A stretch of 64,000 nucleotides of DNA from Saccharicrinis sp965230625 (GCA_965230625.1 CBDDLL010000001.1:4464001-4528000), one strand, 5' to 3'; shown: positions 28,501-38,127, counted from the first letter of the stretch. Made by a program: numbers and translations. The notes: generated from the sequence alone by a model not told the origin.

Positions 28501-29011
28501 ATTTATAAAAACACCCTTATACGATGCCAAGGTTGAACCAGATATTTACTTTTTTGGTTTTGATTTGGATATTGATGAAGCAAAAGGTTATACGGAAAGT
28601 GATATTGCTCCGGATAATCCTGCTGATAAAAAAACACCTAGCGACTTGCTCGATAACGCCGGTTGGTTTTTTGTAATAAAAGAACGCCCGGGTGAACCAC
28701 GTTTTGGTCTAGATATTGGAAACAAAGATGAAATCAGCAATCAACTATCTCTTTGGGAAGAACTAACCTGGGAACATGTTACTTCGGAAACTGATCAGTT
28801 TATTAACATGCCCAATTCGGAGAACCCAATATCTATTATCCAGAATCTTTCATTCGAGGAAGAAGAAAAGACAGAACAATACAACGAAGATAAACTACTT
28901 ACCTGGAACGAGAATATGATTTCTTCCGAACTTGCTTATATATTATACCAAACACCATCAATGGTTGCTGTACATGCCTCTAAAATGCTTCAAAACCTAA
29001 AAAAAGAATAA
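25556..29011 (+). CDS. 1151-aa conserved cluster protein with mid-chain membrane hairpin
   Basis: The N-terminal region (FLPYLRQGIS, LYGPGDIIGIDSKAWIKTEP, NYLPYIEFYDEDFPWRY, RLMPWLALVVL) matches a conserved but, to my knowledge, uncharacterised protein type that I associate with DUF6603 neighbours in Actinobacteria and others. Two hydrophobic segments lie in the middle (about 597-642; YIPLALSVLFFLLLILL and LGSLAAIMLFVYYYL). They divide the protein into two large soluble halves of about 590 and 500 residues. No catalytic motif was found. Its ATG overlaps the DUF6603 stop (ATGA) and its stop lies 1 nt before the 1830-aa gene, so stoichiometric co-expression is likely. Confidence 0.8.
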   Translation: MSETIANYSFLPYLRQGISANSLLELDNYHNKITVNLPINGVRTNEQSENPVETISKSIKLYGPGDIIGIDSKAWIKTEPNNGITNFESNYLPYIEFYDEDFPWRYSLGTTNETDRLMPWLALVVLKADEFSDGNDVRNKPLPYITVKNTAESFPLHNQLWAWAHVHINGELTSESIQTGSDNTVKRFKEILNNNPNHTYSRLLCPRKLSPNTEYTAFLIPVYELGRRAGLGITLDSIDNPEMVSWENSSVKEFPYYHTWKFQTATLGDFEYLVELLEPKPVDNRVGKRKIKVKNPAPNITGISENDGELELYLGGALKVPNDNIEPIPGNFPHIFQTKLAEFINLAAYNGPKQADENENINNEDPVITSPLYGRWQASVNRLLKDEAGINLPNNQNWIHNLSLDPRHRATAAFGTQVIQNNKDDYLQQAWKQVGDIMEANAIIRKAQLSKAVLGAFKNKFSDALASQSIGQFIAYTSPVANRVISSEATVAKEDGKLNNKNIYYNLQQSAIPNTITSMSVRKVMRPGSKVYKKLQFAKRDELGEIVTRLNNKEIRLSNPKSLSTELPGIESNVNSLKPNNLPQWTADILIKYKWIKYIPLALSVLFFLLLILLKQAISINSVLGSLAAIMLFVYYYLNKTSVKIEKSESASVKLIQSKGTAEELINDLPKCPDFKISTTPRSATVSPGETDSREAFKFKEALKNCYAINEESIKQGIVVEKNSINIQMAVSDIQKTIHPKDAMQSFIYEGLLKVPPSIKRNESIDIGELLAEPDISDPMYKPLSELSTDNFLPNINFIGQNTISLLETNQEFIEAYMVGINDAFSNRLFTNEYPTKRRGTPCRQFWNISNALLELDIEMLEEEEQKIRQDLNSQGFEVTDELVDRTLNAFIKDKYKDIPKIHKWSKKSKLGEHDNREQDRKNKSELVLVIRGELLKKFPTAVIYAQKARWNDKNGEPDTDVARELYENIYLDDEQTEINPEFIKTPLYDAKVEPDIYFFGFDLDIDEAKGYTESDIAPDNPADKKTPSDLLDNAGWFFVIKERPGEPRFGLDIGNKDEISNQLSLWEELTWEHVTSETDQFINMPNSENPISIIQNLSFEEEEKTEQYNEDKLLTWNENMISSELAYILYQTPSMVAVHASKMLQNLKKE

Positions 29012-29012
29012 C

Positions 29013-32000
29013 ATGCCCGATTATAACACATCCAGGGAAAACCTGGTTAAAATTCAAGATAGTATTCGAGCTTTTAGGAAAAAGATTTTTACCCTCAACG
29101 AAAAAAAGAAGAGATTAGAGCTTAGAAGAATAGAATTAATGCGGGTATATTCCGGCAAGTACAAGCCCGATTTAGAGGAGCTAAGGAACAAAGAAGTAGT
29201 GATAGAAAAAGAATTAGCTTTTGTCGAAGATAATTTGGCCCTGCATATGCGCGTTGAACACCTGCACCTGCAAGGATTCGATCAGTTCACCGATCCTATT
29301 AAAAATATAAATCAGTTTGATGCTGCATATCCAATCTTTCTTTTCCCTTTAAAGATGGAAACCCGTTTTAAATTTTATGATCAAAAGCATTGGTTATGGG
29401 TTCGTTTATTTCCAGACACAGCTGCAATAGACACTTTTGAAGACGTACCAACGAATAAGGAAGTGGCAGATATGCAAATTTACTGGTCGCGTATGTGGGC
29501 TTCCGGCAGTTATAATGGAGGAGAACCTTTGTGGATGGAACAAGAAAAGAGGACTGCATGGAGCAACCTTGTACGAAGTTATGGCTCCGGACGAGCTATG
29601 TGGTTAACAGAAAAATACCTTCCATTACCCTACACCGAAGGAGAAATTCCAGAACTACCAGAAAGAACCAACGAAAAAGTATTACTACTTGTTATTCCTA
29701 CAGAAGAAGAGCAAATACCTAACGAAATTGATTTAATACAAGAATTCTGGACAAAATATTGGGCTGCGAATAACGACTTATCTGAAAAACAAAAGATTTA
29801 CACAAAATTTGAGTTGGATATAGGAAGCCAAATTAAAGCGGAGCGATATTTTGAGATGTATAAACCTGTGAATATTGATACCGAATACAATGCCGAAATA
29901 AATGTCCAGTCCACTTTTCTTATATTTCCAAATAGCGACAAACTGGATATCAAACAAAATTTTTGGACACAGGCCCCTAAGGTAAATATCATGCCAGAAC
30001 GATTTGTAATTATGGGTTTTGATGAAGATAAGAACGAAATATTAAATTGCCCCCCGGGAAACCGAATACCATCAACATTGTTTGTTGGCCCTAACCCTTC
30101 TGCGGAAAAAAAAGCTCAGATGAGACAGGAGGACGGAGATCTTAAACTTAACAAAGATATTAAGTGGTTAGGCGACTTTGGCGAAGCTATAGAAAAAGGT
30201 CTTGGATTTAAAATTGAAATTTCCGAAGAGTTAGCTAATAATGGAATTAAGAGCCTGATTGCCTTAGGAGTTAGAATGAGCGCCGATTACAATGAAGGGC
30301 AAAAATTACTTGAAAATTTATTTAGCAACCACGCTAGCAGTAAAAAAGGATTTAGTATAGTTCCCCAGGGAACACCAACAAACAATACGGAAAAGGAAAA
30401 TTCTGGTTATACAGTAACAGACGATCCTGATATGAGTTTTAATTATCTGAAAAGAGCACCACTTTTCGAACCATTACCTAATAAACCTTATATGTATGAA
30501 AAAAAGGACGGTCAGTGGTTATCCGAGCTTCTTGGAGTTGATTACCGCACTTTTCAAAAAGTGATGCACGCAGATGGCGAAGAGCAACGTGAAGCTAGGG
30601 CTATGAATATTGCACTTTGGCCTGCAACATTAGGTTATATGATGGGTTCAATGATGAATCCTTTGTTCAGTGAAGTCAATCAATTAAATACCAGGGATTT
30701 CTTTAATACTTATGTTAGCGGACGCGGCTCATTGCCAGCTATTCGAATTGGAAATCAACCCTATGGTTTACTTCCAACCACAAGGTTTTCAAAATTATCT
30801 TATTCGGTTGGATTTTACAATTCATTGCATAATATCATATTGTCTATTGAAAACAAATGGCAAGAAAGCATCTTTCCCTTAATAAAAAATATTGGAAATA
30901 CAGAGGGTGAAGATGCTCACAAGGTTTTGTTAAACATATTAGGATTAAACCCAAATTCTGTTGAATATTATCACGACTTAATAAATAGCAATGCATTAAT
31001 TGACAATACATTAGCATTTAATTCAATTAAATTTACCGATGTTTGGAATAATCTAAAAGTTAAAGAAGGAAAAGACCTAATAGGAGAAATATATGAAACT
31101 TACAATAATGCAGATCTTGATCTATTCAAGAAAAATTTTTCACAAGCGGTTATAAAATTAAAAAACAAACTGATCGATGATAATCCATTGTCCGAAACAA
31201 AAAGACTGAAAGAAATAGCTAAAATAAATGAAGAAGCTTGTAATTATATTGGATGGTTATCTAAAACCGCCAAATCCCATAGCTTACTTACACAAAAGAA
31301 TGGATTTAAGGACGATATAGTTCCTAATTATTTGCTATTTAGGTTATTATTTCATGCCTTAGATTTGAGCCATGTAAACCTTAGTCTCGAATTGTATCGC
31401 GAAGAAAATTTGATTTCTGAGGAAGAATATCAGAAGGAAAAAGTTACAAAACCGTTTTTACATATTGAAACTGGGAATGCAGAATCAGAAAGCAGTTGGA
31501 AGTTTTTATATGCCAGTCAACAAACAATCACCGGCAGCAGCGATAAATTATTGCACCAACATATTACCGAAAATTTACACCAGAAACTATCCTATACCTA
31601 CTTAAATCAACAAATAGATGCCCTGGAATTGCTTCAGAAATTACCAACAGCACGCTTGGAAAGATTATTAACCGAACATTTAGACTGTTGCAGTTACAGA
31701 ATTGATGCTTGGAAAATGGGAATGATAAAACACCATTTGTTTAAAAGCAGGTATGCCCTTAATAGCAATGACCAGTACAGAAAAGGAATATACCTGGGAG
31801 CTTTTGGCTATCTGGAAAATGTTAAAAGCGAAAATAAAAACCTTAAAGCTGTTCCTGCATCTGAAACCGTATCATCACATTTCCTCGATAAAGAGGGCCA
31901 TTTGCCCAGGACAGACGAAAGCAATGCCGGATATATCATTGCGCCATCTTTAAACCAAGCTGTTTCTGCGGCAGTAACTCGTGGGAATAATATTTCCGGA

Positions 32001-34505
32001 ATTTATAACTTCCAGGAATCAAATGTTAATTTATCATCGCGAAGAATAAAAAATGCAAACACGATTATTGAAGGAATTATTAATGGACAAGCATTGGGGG
32101 CACTTTTAGGGTACGAATTTGAAAGAAACATACATAATAACACAACCACAGGTCTCGAATATTTTATTTATGAGTTTAGAAGGGCATTTCCATACATTGA
32201 TGATAAAATGGATGATGAACACGGAGAGGAAGAAAACAATTTTGATGCCCAAGAAACAATCAAAGCATATAATGTAGTAGATGGTTTACAGTTGATTGAA
32301 CACATGCAAAAACCTGAAACCCCTCGCGAATACCCTTATGGCAAGGATATGGATATTGAAAATATAAGTCCGGAACAAAAGAATGAAATTGAAAAAGAAG
32401 TAGCATATATTCTAGCATTACATGATGCCTGTTCCGATTTAATGTTATTTGAAAATGTACATCAATTAACACAGGGTAATTACACCAGGGCGAATTCTGT
32501 TATCAATGCATTAGGTAAAGCAAAAACACCACCTGTACCTGAGTCGATAATTACACCCCGTTCCGGTTTTACTATTACCCACCGTACAGCTATACATTTA
32601 AAAAACATCGACCCCAAGTTAGATATCCATAGCCCACGGGCCATTGCTGAACCTGCTTTAAACGAATGGATTGAAAGAATAATACCTGATAGCGAGAATA
32701 TATTCTGTACTGTAAGTATTAAAACTGATACCACTGAACATAATCATAATATCAGCATGAATAAATTAGGGCTTTCCGGAATAGATTTAATTTATATGCT
32801 CAATAATATTTTGTATAAGAAAGAACCTGATTCCTCCGATCATTATGATTTCTCAGATAAAGACCAGCCAGAACTTAACAGGTTAATCACAAATTATGTG
32901 ATGCATGATAGTGAGATAAACACAAGTAATTTATCCTTGGTTAGAATAAATTACGATGGAAAACCTAACGAGGAAGCATACGCTTTTACTGATGTCATTC
33001 CGATGATAAATAGCCTTAAAGAACTGGTATTCAAGTCCAGGCCATTAATATTATCTGATGTTTGTTTACCAAGTAATGGTCAAACAGATCAAACTACTCA
33101 GCAATATCTCAATTTTAATAGAATTGAATTAAACTATCGAATACTATCGAAGTACTATGAAAATATCCTCGATTATTTTTATAGTTATAATATTACTGAT
33201 GTAATAGAGAAATGGGATGAAAAAGAAGATAGCGATAAACTAGATGGAATTGACAAGGTAATAAACGGATATTTATCAATAATCAACACGGGATCATCAA
33301 ATAAAAAGAACTTACAATATTTATTTCAAATAAATGAACTGGCAACCGAAAGAATATATTACTGGAAAAGAAGTATAACAAACCTTGCAGTTAAGCTAAT
33401 AGAAGAGCAATTTGAACGCCTTAAAAACAATAATAACAAGGATAATTACACTGAATTGTATGGCAATCAAGAAAGCCATATAAGTTCTATACCACTGCAA
33501 TTAAAAGAAATGGCTATTCAGGAAATTTTTACTGATATAATAAGATACGATTTTGATCCTGTAGATTTTTCACAAATAAAAAAGCAAGTAATTGCATGTG
33601 CCAATGAAGTTATTCCATTAATTAAAGATTTTATGGCCGGGCTGGATAAAAAAGTGAATTTGATTAATCATAATATTAATACAGCCCAATCGCTACCGCT
33701 TTCCGATACTAAAAGATTCGAATTAATTTTAAAAACCATCAAAATGATGTTTGGTGAAAACTTTATGATCTTACCAGGTTTTAAAGCAAGTTCAAAAATA
33801 AAAGATGAATGGAATAATGCTTTAAATGCAAAAGAAAGATTATTGAGCCATCTAACAACTACAGCAGAGTTAGACTTCCCTATAGATGAATGGTTACATG
33901 GCGTTAGCAGGGTAAGAGAAAAAATGCATCACTGGGAAAAAATAACCTTGCTGGCAGAAGTATATCAGACAGAAATACCTGAACTAACACCCTTGCAATT
34001 TCCGTATCGGGAAAAGGATTATTGGATGGCCATGGAATTTCCAGAACCTGATAATGATGCAGAAACCCCTTTAGAGGATCAATTCAGGTTAGATATTGAC
34101 AGATTGTTATACACGGCCTATTACCCCAACGACTTTAATAACGAGAACTATATAAGTGGTTTATTGCTTGATGAATGGACGGAAGCCATCCCAACCAAGG
34201 AAGAAACAGGCGGAGTTAGTTTTCATTATGATGCGCCAAACACTGAAGCTCCTCAAACATTACTACTTGCCCTTCATAGTAACCTTAACGGAAAATGGGA
34301 TTGGCAGGAATTGGTTAACATTATTCACGAAACAATGGATATGGCCAAACAGAGAGGTGTTGAACCTGAGCTAATTCAGAAAACAAAAGGGTTTCCCTGG
34401 TTTTTACCGGCTCTGATTTCGGCCTCTTCATCGAAACCAATCACATCTTCATTGGATTATTCTATAATTAATTCAGAAAAAATACAATTCAAAACCGAAT
34501 TATGA
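29013..34505 (+). CDS. 1830-aa conserved cluster protein
   Basis: This is the largest gene in the window. A coiled-coil N-terminus (about 1-75) is followed by YPIFLFPLKMETRFKF and LWVRLFPDTAAIDTFED (about 107-145), IYWSRMW, and later AIRIGNQPYGLLPTTRFS (about 572-590). These motifs match the large proteins that travel with DUF6603 genes elsewhere, where 'LETRF' and 'GxQPYGxLPTT' are recurring signatures. The remainder is helical and weakly structured by eye. No membrane segment, signal peptide or enzymatic motif is visible. It overlaps the next gene by 4 nt. Together with its neighbours it probably builds a large assembly; the function is unknown. Confidence 0.82.
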   Translation: MPDYNTSRENLVKIQDSIRAFRKKIFTLNEKKKRLELRRIELMRVYSGKYKPDLEELRNKEVVIEKELAFVEDNLALHMRVEHLHLQGFDQFTDPIKNINQFDAAYPIFLFPLKMETRFKFYDQKHWLWVRLFPDTAAIDTFEDVPTNKEVADMQIYWSRMWASGSYNGGEPLWMEQEKRTAWSNLVRSYGSGRAMWLTEKYLPLPYTEGEIPELPERTNEKVLLLVIPTEEEQIPNEIDLIQEFWTKYWAANNDLSEKQKIYTKFELDIGSQIKAERYFEMYKPVNIDTEYNAEINVQSTFLIFPNSDKLDIKQNFWTQAPKVNIMPERFVIMGFDEDKNEILNCPPGNRIPSTLFVGPNPSAEKKAQMRQEDGDLKLNKDIKWLGDFGEAIEKGLGFKIEISEELANNGIKSLIALGVRMSADYNEGQKLLENLFSNHASSKKGFSIVPQGTPTNNTEKENSGYTVTDDPDMSFNYLKRAPLFEPLPNKPYMYEKKDGQWLSELLGVDYRTFQKVMHADGEEQREARAMNIALWPATLGYMMGSMMNPLFSEVNQLNTRDFFNTYVSGRGSLPAIRIGNQPYGLLPTTRFSKLSYSVGFYNSLHNIILSIENKWQESIFPLIKNIGNTEGEDAHKVLLNILGLNPNSVEYYHDLINSNALIDNTLAFNSIKFTDVWNNLKVKEGKDLIGEIYETYNNADLDLFKKNFSQAVIKLKNKLIDDNPLSETKRLKEIAKINEEACNYIGWLSKTAKSHSLLTQKNGFKDDIVPNYLLFRLLFHALDLSHVNLSLELYREENLISEEEYQKEKVTKPFLHIETGNAESESSWKFLYASQQTITGSSDKLLHQHITENLHQKLSYTYLNQQIDALELLQKLPTARLERLLTEHLDCCSYRIDAWKMGMIKHHLFKSRYALNSNDQYRKGIYLGAFGYLENVKSENKNLKAVPASETVSSHFLDKEGHLPRTDESNAGYIIAPSLNQAVSAAVTRGNNISGIYNFQESNVNLSSRRIKNANTIIEGIINGQALGALLGYEFERNIHNNTTTGLEYFIYEFRRAFPYIDDKMDDEHGEEENNFDAQETIKAYNVVDGLQLIEHMQKPETPREYPYGKDMDIENISPEQKNEIEKEVAYILALHDACSDLMLFENVHQLTQGNYTRANSVINALGKAKTPPVPESIITPRSGFTITHRTAIHLKNIDPKLDIHSPRAIAEPALNEWIERIIPDSENIFCTVSIKTDTTEHNHNISMNKLGLSGIDLIYMLNNILYKKEPDSSDHYDFSDKDQPELNRLITNYVMHDSEINTSNLSLVRINYDGKPNEEAYAFTDVIPMINSLKELVFKSRPLILSDVCLPSNGQTDQTTQQYLNFNRIELNYRILSKYYENILDYFYSYNITDVIEKWDEKEDSDKLDGIDKVINGYLSIINTGSSNKKNLQYLFQINELATERIYYWKRSITNLAVKLIEEQFERLKNNNNKDNYTELYGNQESHISSIPLQLKEMAIQEIFTDIIRYDFDPVDFSQIKKQVIACANEVIPLIKDFMAGLDKKVNLINHNINTAQSLPLSDTKRFELILKTIKMMFGENFMILPGFKASSKIKDEWNNALNAKERLLSHLTTTAELDFPIDEWLHGVSRVREKMHHWEKITLLAEVYQTEIPELTPLQFPYREKDYWMAMEFPEPDNDAETPLEDQFRLDIDRLLYTAYYPNDFNNENYISGLLLDEWTEAIPTKEETGGVSFHYDAPNTEAPQTLLLALHSNLNGKWDWQELVNIIHETMDMAKQRGVEPELIQKTKGFPWFLPALISASSSKPITSSLDYSIINSEKIQFKTEL

Positions 34506-36367
34506 GATTTGAAAAAATAGAAGATATAACAAAGGTTATCGCCGAACAGGAGATGCCTTCAGTTATTCAATGGAATCGGCTTGATCCCCGTCCCAGAAGC
34601 ACAGATAATTTTGACAAGGCCATGAAGGCCGAAGTTCGCGATGCCCTTTGGATGCTTACAAAACAGTGGCAAATGGGCGAATTTGAAGGCGATGATGCAG
34701 GTTCTCCTGTTTTTGCAAAAATTCATATGGAAAGCGAACGTATTAATAAATACAAACCGGCTAATAACCCGGTACAACACTATAATGAAAACGAATTACC
34801 GCTTGAAACCCTCGTTGAACAAATGCCACTTCAATTTCGTAGTGGAAATGTAAATATAATGCTGGATATCAGACTAGTTATGGGACGATATTGGTTAAAG
34901 CTAATTAATCACCTGAAAAGTGAAATTAAGGAAATTTACAAAGAAAACTATTCATTAAAAATTTCAAGTTTTGCTAACACCGATAGTTTAAATAAGTTAG
35001 AAAATGCAAAACTTAATAGCGACATTAACATCAAAATACTTCATAAGATATTCAAAAATAGTATAGATGGCTATGAACTATACAAAAATATTGATTTAGA
35101 AAACAACATTCATAGTTATAGCGAATTTTTACCCGATACTGACCTTGAGCTATTAGAAGAACTGAATAAAATAGAAATAAAGTTTATACGTTGGTATGAA
35201 CGTTTTATCCAACAACCAGATAATAATAACTCAGCTTGGAATCCAGAACAACTTGAATACCAATTTGCTTGTGGTGCAAAAAACAATTATACCGAAAAAA
35301 CATTTGAAGCAAGTGAATATTATCATGGCCATTTAGACTGGTATAATCTGGATTCAAGAGAACAAAACCTGGCTGATCCTGAATCAACTCCATTAAACGA
35401 ACAAGATGAAAACAATTTGCAGATCGAATACCCAAAAACCTTTGCTCCTTCACCTATAAATTTTAAAGGTATGCCAAATAAACGTTGGTGGGCTTTTGAA
35501 GATGCCCAGATAAACTTTGCTGATTTGAAACCCAACAGGCAGGATCATCATAAACTTTTATTGATTGAATTTGGGCTTCAATATGGTAATGATTGGTTTT
35601 TATTCCCATTTGAGTTAAAGTCAGGCACTGTTAACCGGGTAAAGGGGCTTACTGTAACCAATTCATTTGGAGAAGTGTTTTGGATTAAGTCCGCAAATGA
35701 ATTAAATGCAGATTGGCAAATGTTTACTCACTCCAACTTTAACGAAAAAAATAGTTATTCAAACGATCTAGTGATACCTCCTACCCTACTTCATTCTATT
35801 GAAGGAAAACCTGTTGAAAAAATTCACTTCTTATTTGATGAAATGGCTAATATGGCATGGGGTATTGAAAAAGTTGCACCCTCAGTTTACGGAAATGGAA
35901 TTGATGCTGATGAATTAAGGGTAAAATTAACCGAGTATTTAAAAGATAAATATGATAAAAATGCTGAGAATAATCAAGAGTCAAAAAAATCAGCATTAAA
36001 GTTTAAATTAATGAACACTGTACCTGAAAACTGGATACCATTTGTAAAGGTAAGTATGTCACAGTATCAACGAGCAAGGGTTTCTCGCCTATTACTCAAT
36101 TTGGAAAATGAACTCAAAGTAGTTGAACCACGCACTGCTTTTTTAAGGCAAAATATGGATACCTCAGATGCTGATAACGGAAATAAAAGTTACTTTATAT
36201 ACGATCAGGAAATTACACGTGCAGGAATGATCCTAAAAAAAACATTCCAACGCACCCGATGGTATAATGGTAAAGTTTGTACATGGCTTGGAATAAGAAA
36301 AACAATAGGCAGGGGCGAAGGCTCTAGCGGATTAAGGTTTGATTATTTAGACCAAAAACAATCTTGA
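34502..36367 (+). CDS. 621-aa conserved cluster protein (RDALWMLTKQWQMGEFEGDD motif)
   Basis: The N-terminal signature WNRLDPRPRSTDNFDKAMKA and then EVRDALWMLTKQWQMGEFEG (about 23-65), ending DDAGSPV, is strikingly conserved in DUF6603-associated proteins from other phyla. A second conserved-looking stretch is NKRWWAFEDAQINFADLKP (about 326-344). The C-terminus (RTAFLRQNMDTSDADNGNKS, RTRWYNGKVCTWLG, IGRGEGSSGLRFDYL) is also distinctive. It is soluble by composition and has no signal peptide. It is the last of the four tightly coupled large proteins. No biochemical role can be named. Confidence 0.8.
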   Translation: MRFEKIEDITKVIAEQEMPSVIQWNRLDPRPRSTDNFDKAMKAEVRDALWMLTKQWQMGEFEGDDAGSPVFAKIHMESERINKYKPANNPVQHYNENELPLETLVEQMPLQFRSGNVNIMLDIRLVMGRYWLKLINHLKSEIKEIYKENYSLKISSFANTDSLNKLENAKLNSDINIKILHKIFKNSIDGYELYKNIDLENNIHSYSEFLPDTDLELLEELNKIEIKFIRWYERFIQQPDNNNSAWNPEQLEYQFACGAKNNYTEKTFEASEYYHGHLDWYNLDSREQNLADPESTPLNEQDENNLQIEYPKTFAPSPINFKGMPNKRWWAFEDAQINFADLKPNRQDHHKLLLIEFGLQYGNDWFLFPFELKSGTVNRVKGLTVTNSFGEVFWIKSANELNADWQMFTHSNFNEKNSYSNDLVIPPTLLHSIEGKPVEKIHFLFDEMANMAWGIEKVAPSVYGNGIDADELRVKLTEYLKDKYDKNAENNQESKKSALKFKLMNTVPENWIPFVKVSMSQYQRARVSRLLLNLENELKVVEPRTAFLRQNMDTSDADNGNKSYFIYDQEITRAGMILKKTFQRTRWYNGKVCTWLGIRKTIGRGEGSSGLRFDYLDQKQS

Positions 36368-36409
36368 TGGTAACATTGAATAAAAGTATTCATTACTAAA
36401 CATATTATC

Positions 36410-37051
36410 ATGGAAGCAGAAATTATTGGTGCAGCCGGTATTATTGTGTCTATTTATGCTCTCTATCGTTCAATTATTGAACGAACTAAGCTGGATAGAC
36501 AGAAATTTGCCGTTGATATGATAAAAGAGTGGAATAATAATACTTCAGAGTGCACTAGTGTTATTCGAAACTATTATCCCCAAAAATATGATAACTGTGA
36601 CGCAATAGATGAAATTGAGGTGGATAAGATCTTAAATCCTAAAATGGAAAATCCAGATGAGAAAGCTGAATATTTAGAGATTAAGAAAGCAATTTATAAA
36701 CTATTAAACTACTTTGAATATGTTTCTGCTGCATACAATAAACGTACGGTAGATCAGGAGATAATTAGAAACTCATTCTCGATAACGATGCTACGATATT
36801 ATATCGTACTCCGAAATTTAATGATAATAGAATTTCTTAACTCTAAACGTAACCATTGGAAACCATTTACAAGACATTTAGTGAGTTTAATAAATCAAAA
36901 AGATGTACTCCTATGTTCTGGCTGCGATAAGAACAACTGCTTCTTAAAATCGAAAGAAAAAGATGCAAAGGTTAGACTACTGAACTTATTGAATTCAGAT
37001 GATATTGACAAAAAATTGCTTTTAGAATTGAAAGATGAAATAAACGCCTAA
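36410..37051 (+). CDS. DUF4760-like small membrane-anchored protein
   Basis: This 213-aa protein has an N-terminal membrane anchor (about 4-21, IIGAAGIIVSIYALYRSI) followed by a helical domain. Its landmarks are DRQKFAVDMIKEWNN, KLLNYFEYVSAAYN and IVLRNLMIIEFLNSKRNHW, the pattern of DUF4760 proteins. A cysteine-containing tail LCSGCDKNNCF (about 165-175) could bind a metal. It starts 42 nt after the giant-gene block and may be its last member. DUF4760 proteins have no assigned function. Confidence 0.65.
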   Translation: MEAEIIGAAGIIVSIYALYRSIIERTKLDRQKFAVDMIKEWNNNTSECTSVIRNYYPQKYDNCDAIDEIEVDKILNPKMENPDEKAEYLEIKKAIYKLLNYFEYVSAAYNKRTVDQEIIRNSFSITMLRYYIVLRNLMIIEFLNSKRNHWKPFTRHLVSLINQKDVLLCSGCDKNNCFLKSKEKDAKVRLLNLLNSDDIDKKLLLELKDEINA

Positions 37052-37210
37052 AACTAAATAATTACTTCCATCATTAAATATTATTTAGAGAGTAACTCCT
37101 TGCATTTTTAAAAAACACTTAAAACAAGCACTATAAATCCAGAAGAAAATATAATAAATGATAATCAGTGGTTCGAATATTATGAAAAGTTTGATTACTT
37201 CTCTCCCGAA

Positions 37211-38062
37211 ATGCTTAGAAAAGGATGTCACCCAAGAATTATGGAGCACTCCTCCCAAACAGATAAAGCTATAGTTCTGATACACGGTTTAACAGACTCT
37301 CCTTATTTTATGACAACATTTGGGAAACATTTTTATAATCTTGGCTATAATGTTTATTTGCCATTGCTGCATTGTCATGGGTTAAAAGAGCCTAAGGGCA
37401 TGAAAGGTATTGAACTTGAAGAATGGAAAGCCAATGTAGAATTTGCTATCGATACAGCCTCTTCAAAAGTTGGGGAAGTTTCTATATGTGGTTTATCCAC
37501 AGGAGGGACTTTAAGTTTTTATATGTCCTGCACTAATTCCAAAATCAATGGTAAGCTGTATCTGTTTTCTGCTGCATTGGATTTGGCAGGTGGACCATTG
37601 GGGCTTTTCGGGGAAATTGCGGAACGCTTTTTAAGGACAGGACTGACTGAATGGCTCGATAAAATTGATGAAAAGAGATCGCTGATAGGTGATAATCCTT
37701 ACAGATATGACAGGATAGACAAAGGTGGGGCAAAGGAACTTGCTCACCTGATAAAGGAGACGGATAAGTTGCTGGAGAAATTCGATAAAAAGAATCCTTT
37801 CCCTAAAAAAGTGTTTGCTGCTCATTCCGAATTTGACCATACTGCCCATATTAAGGGCATTTACAATTTACAGGAAAGGACACATCCCGACAATTTTACC
37901 TTTTTCAGATTACCGGAAAAAGATAAAATTCCACATGCCAGTGTAGTGTTAAAAGAAAATGTCGAAATCATTGATAAGAAAGACGATACTGTTGTTCTTG
38001 AGGAAGCCAACCCTAAATTTTCGGATATGATGGAAGCTGTTACTGAGTTTGAAAAAGATTAG
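37211..38062 (+). CDS. Alpha/beta hydrolase (carboxylesterase-like), start codon missing upstream
   Basis: The protein has the alpha/beta hydrolase oxyanion segment AIVLIHGLTDSPYF, the nucleophile elbow ICGLSTGGTLSF (GLSTGG) and a late histidine in KDKIPHASVVL. A lipase/carboxylesterase activity in the cytoplasm is likely. The called ATG is probably not the true start: the same frame is open back to 37112 and reads NDNQWFEYYEKFDYFSPEML, clearly coding, but contains no ATG, GTG or TTG. The 5' end has therefore been lost or frameshifted. It lies 160 nt after the DUF4760-like gene and is followed by a terminator. Confidence 0.78.
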   Translation: MLRKGCHPRIMEHSSQTDKAIVLIHGLTDSPYFMTTFGKHFYNLGYNVYLPLLHCHGLKEPKGMKGIELEEWKANVEFAIDTASSKVGEVSICGLSTGGTLSFYMSCTNSKINGKLYLFSAALDLAGGPLGLFGEIAERFLRTGLTEWLDKIDEKRSLIGDNPYRYDRIDKGGAKELAHLIKETDKLLEKFDKKNPFPKKVFAAHSEFDHTAHIKGIYNLQERTHPDNFTFFRLPEKDKIPHASVVLKENVEIIDKKDDTVVLEEANPKFSDMMEAVTEFEKD

Positions 38063-38090
38063 AATACAATTTAGGAAATCACTATCGAAC

Positions 38091-38127
38091 GGGCCTGTAC
38101 AACAATTGCTTATATAGGCCCATTTTT
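38091..38127 (+). terminator. Rho-independent terminator after the hydrolase
   Basis: GGGCCT (38091-38096) pairs with AGGCCC (38116-38121), extendable by three further pairs including one G-U. The stem is followed by A and five T (38123-38127). It lies 29 nt after the hydrolase stop. Confidence 0.65.

Noticed and set aside
13181..37051. Reading the giant-gene block as a contractile injection system or prophage
   Set aside because: No sheath, tube, baseplate, AAA+ ATPase, terminase, capsid or portal motif was found. The M15-type peptidase alone does not justify it.
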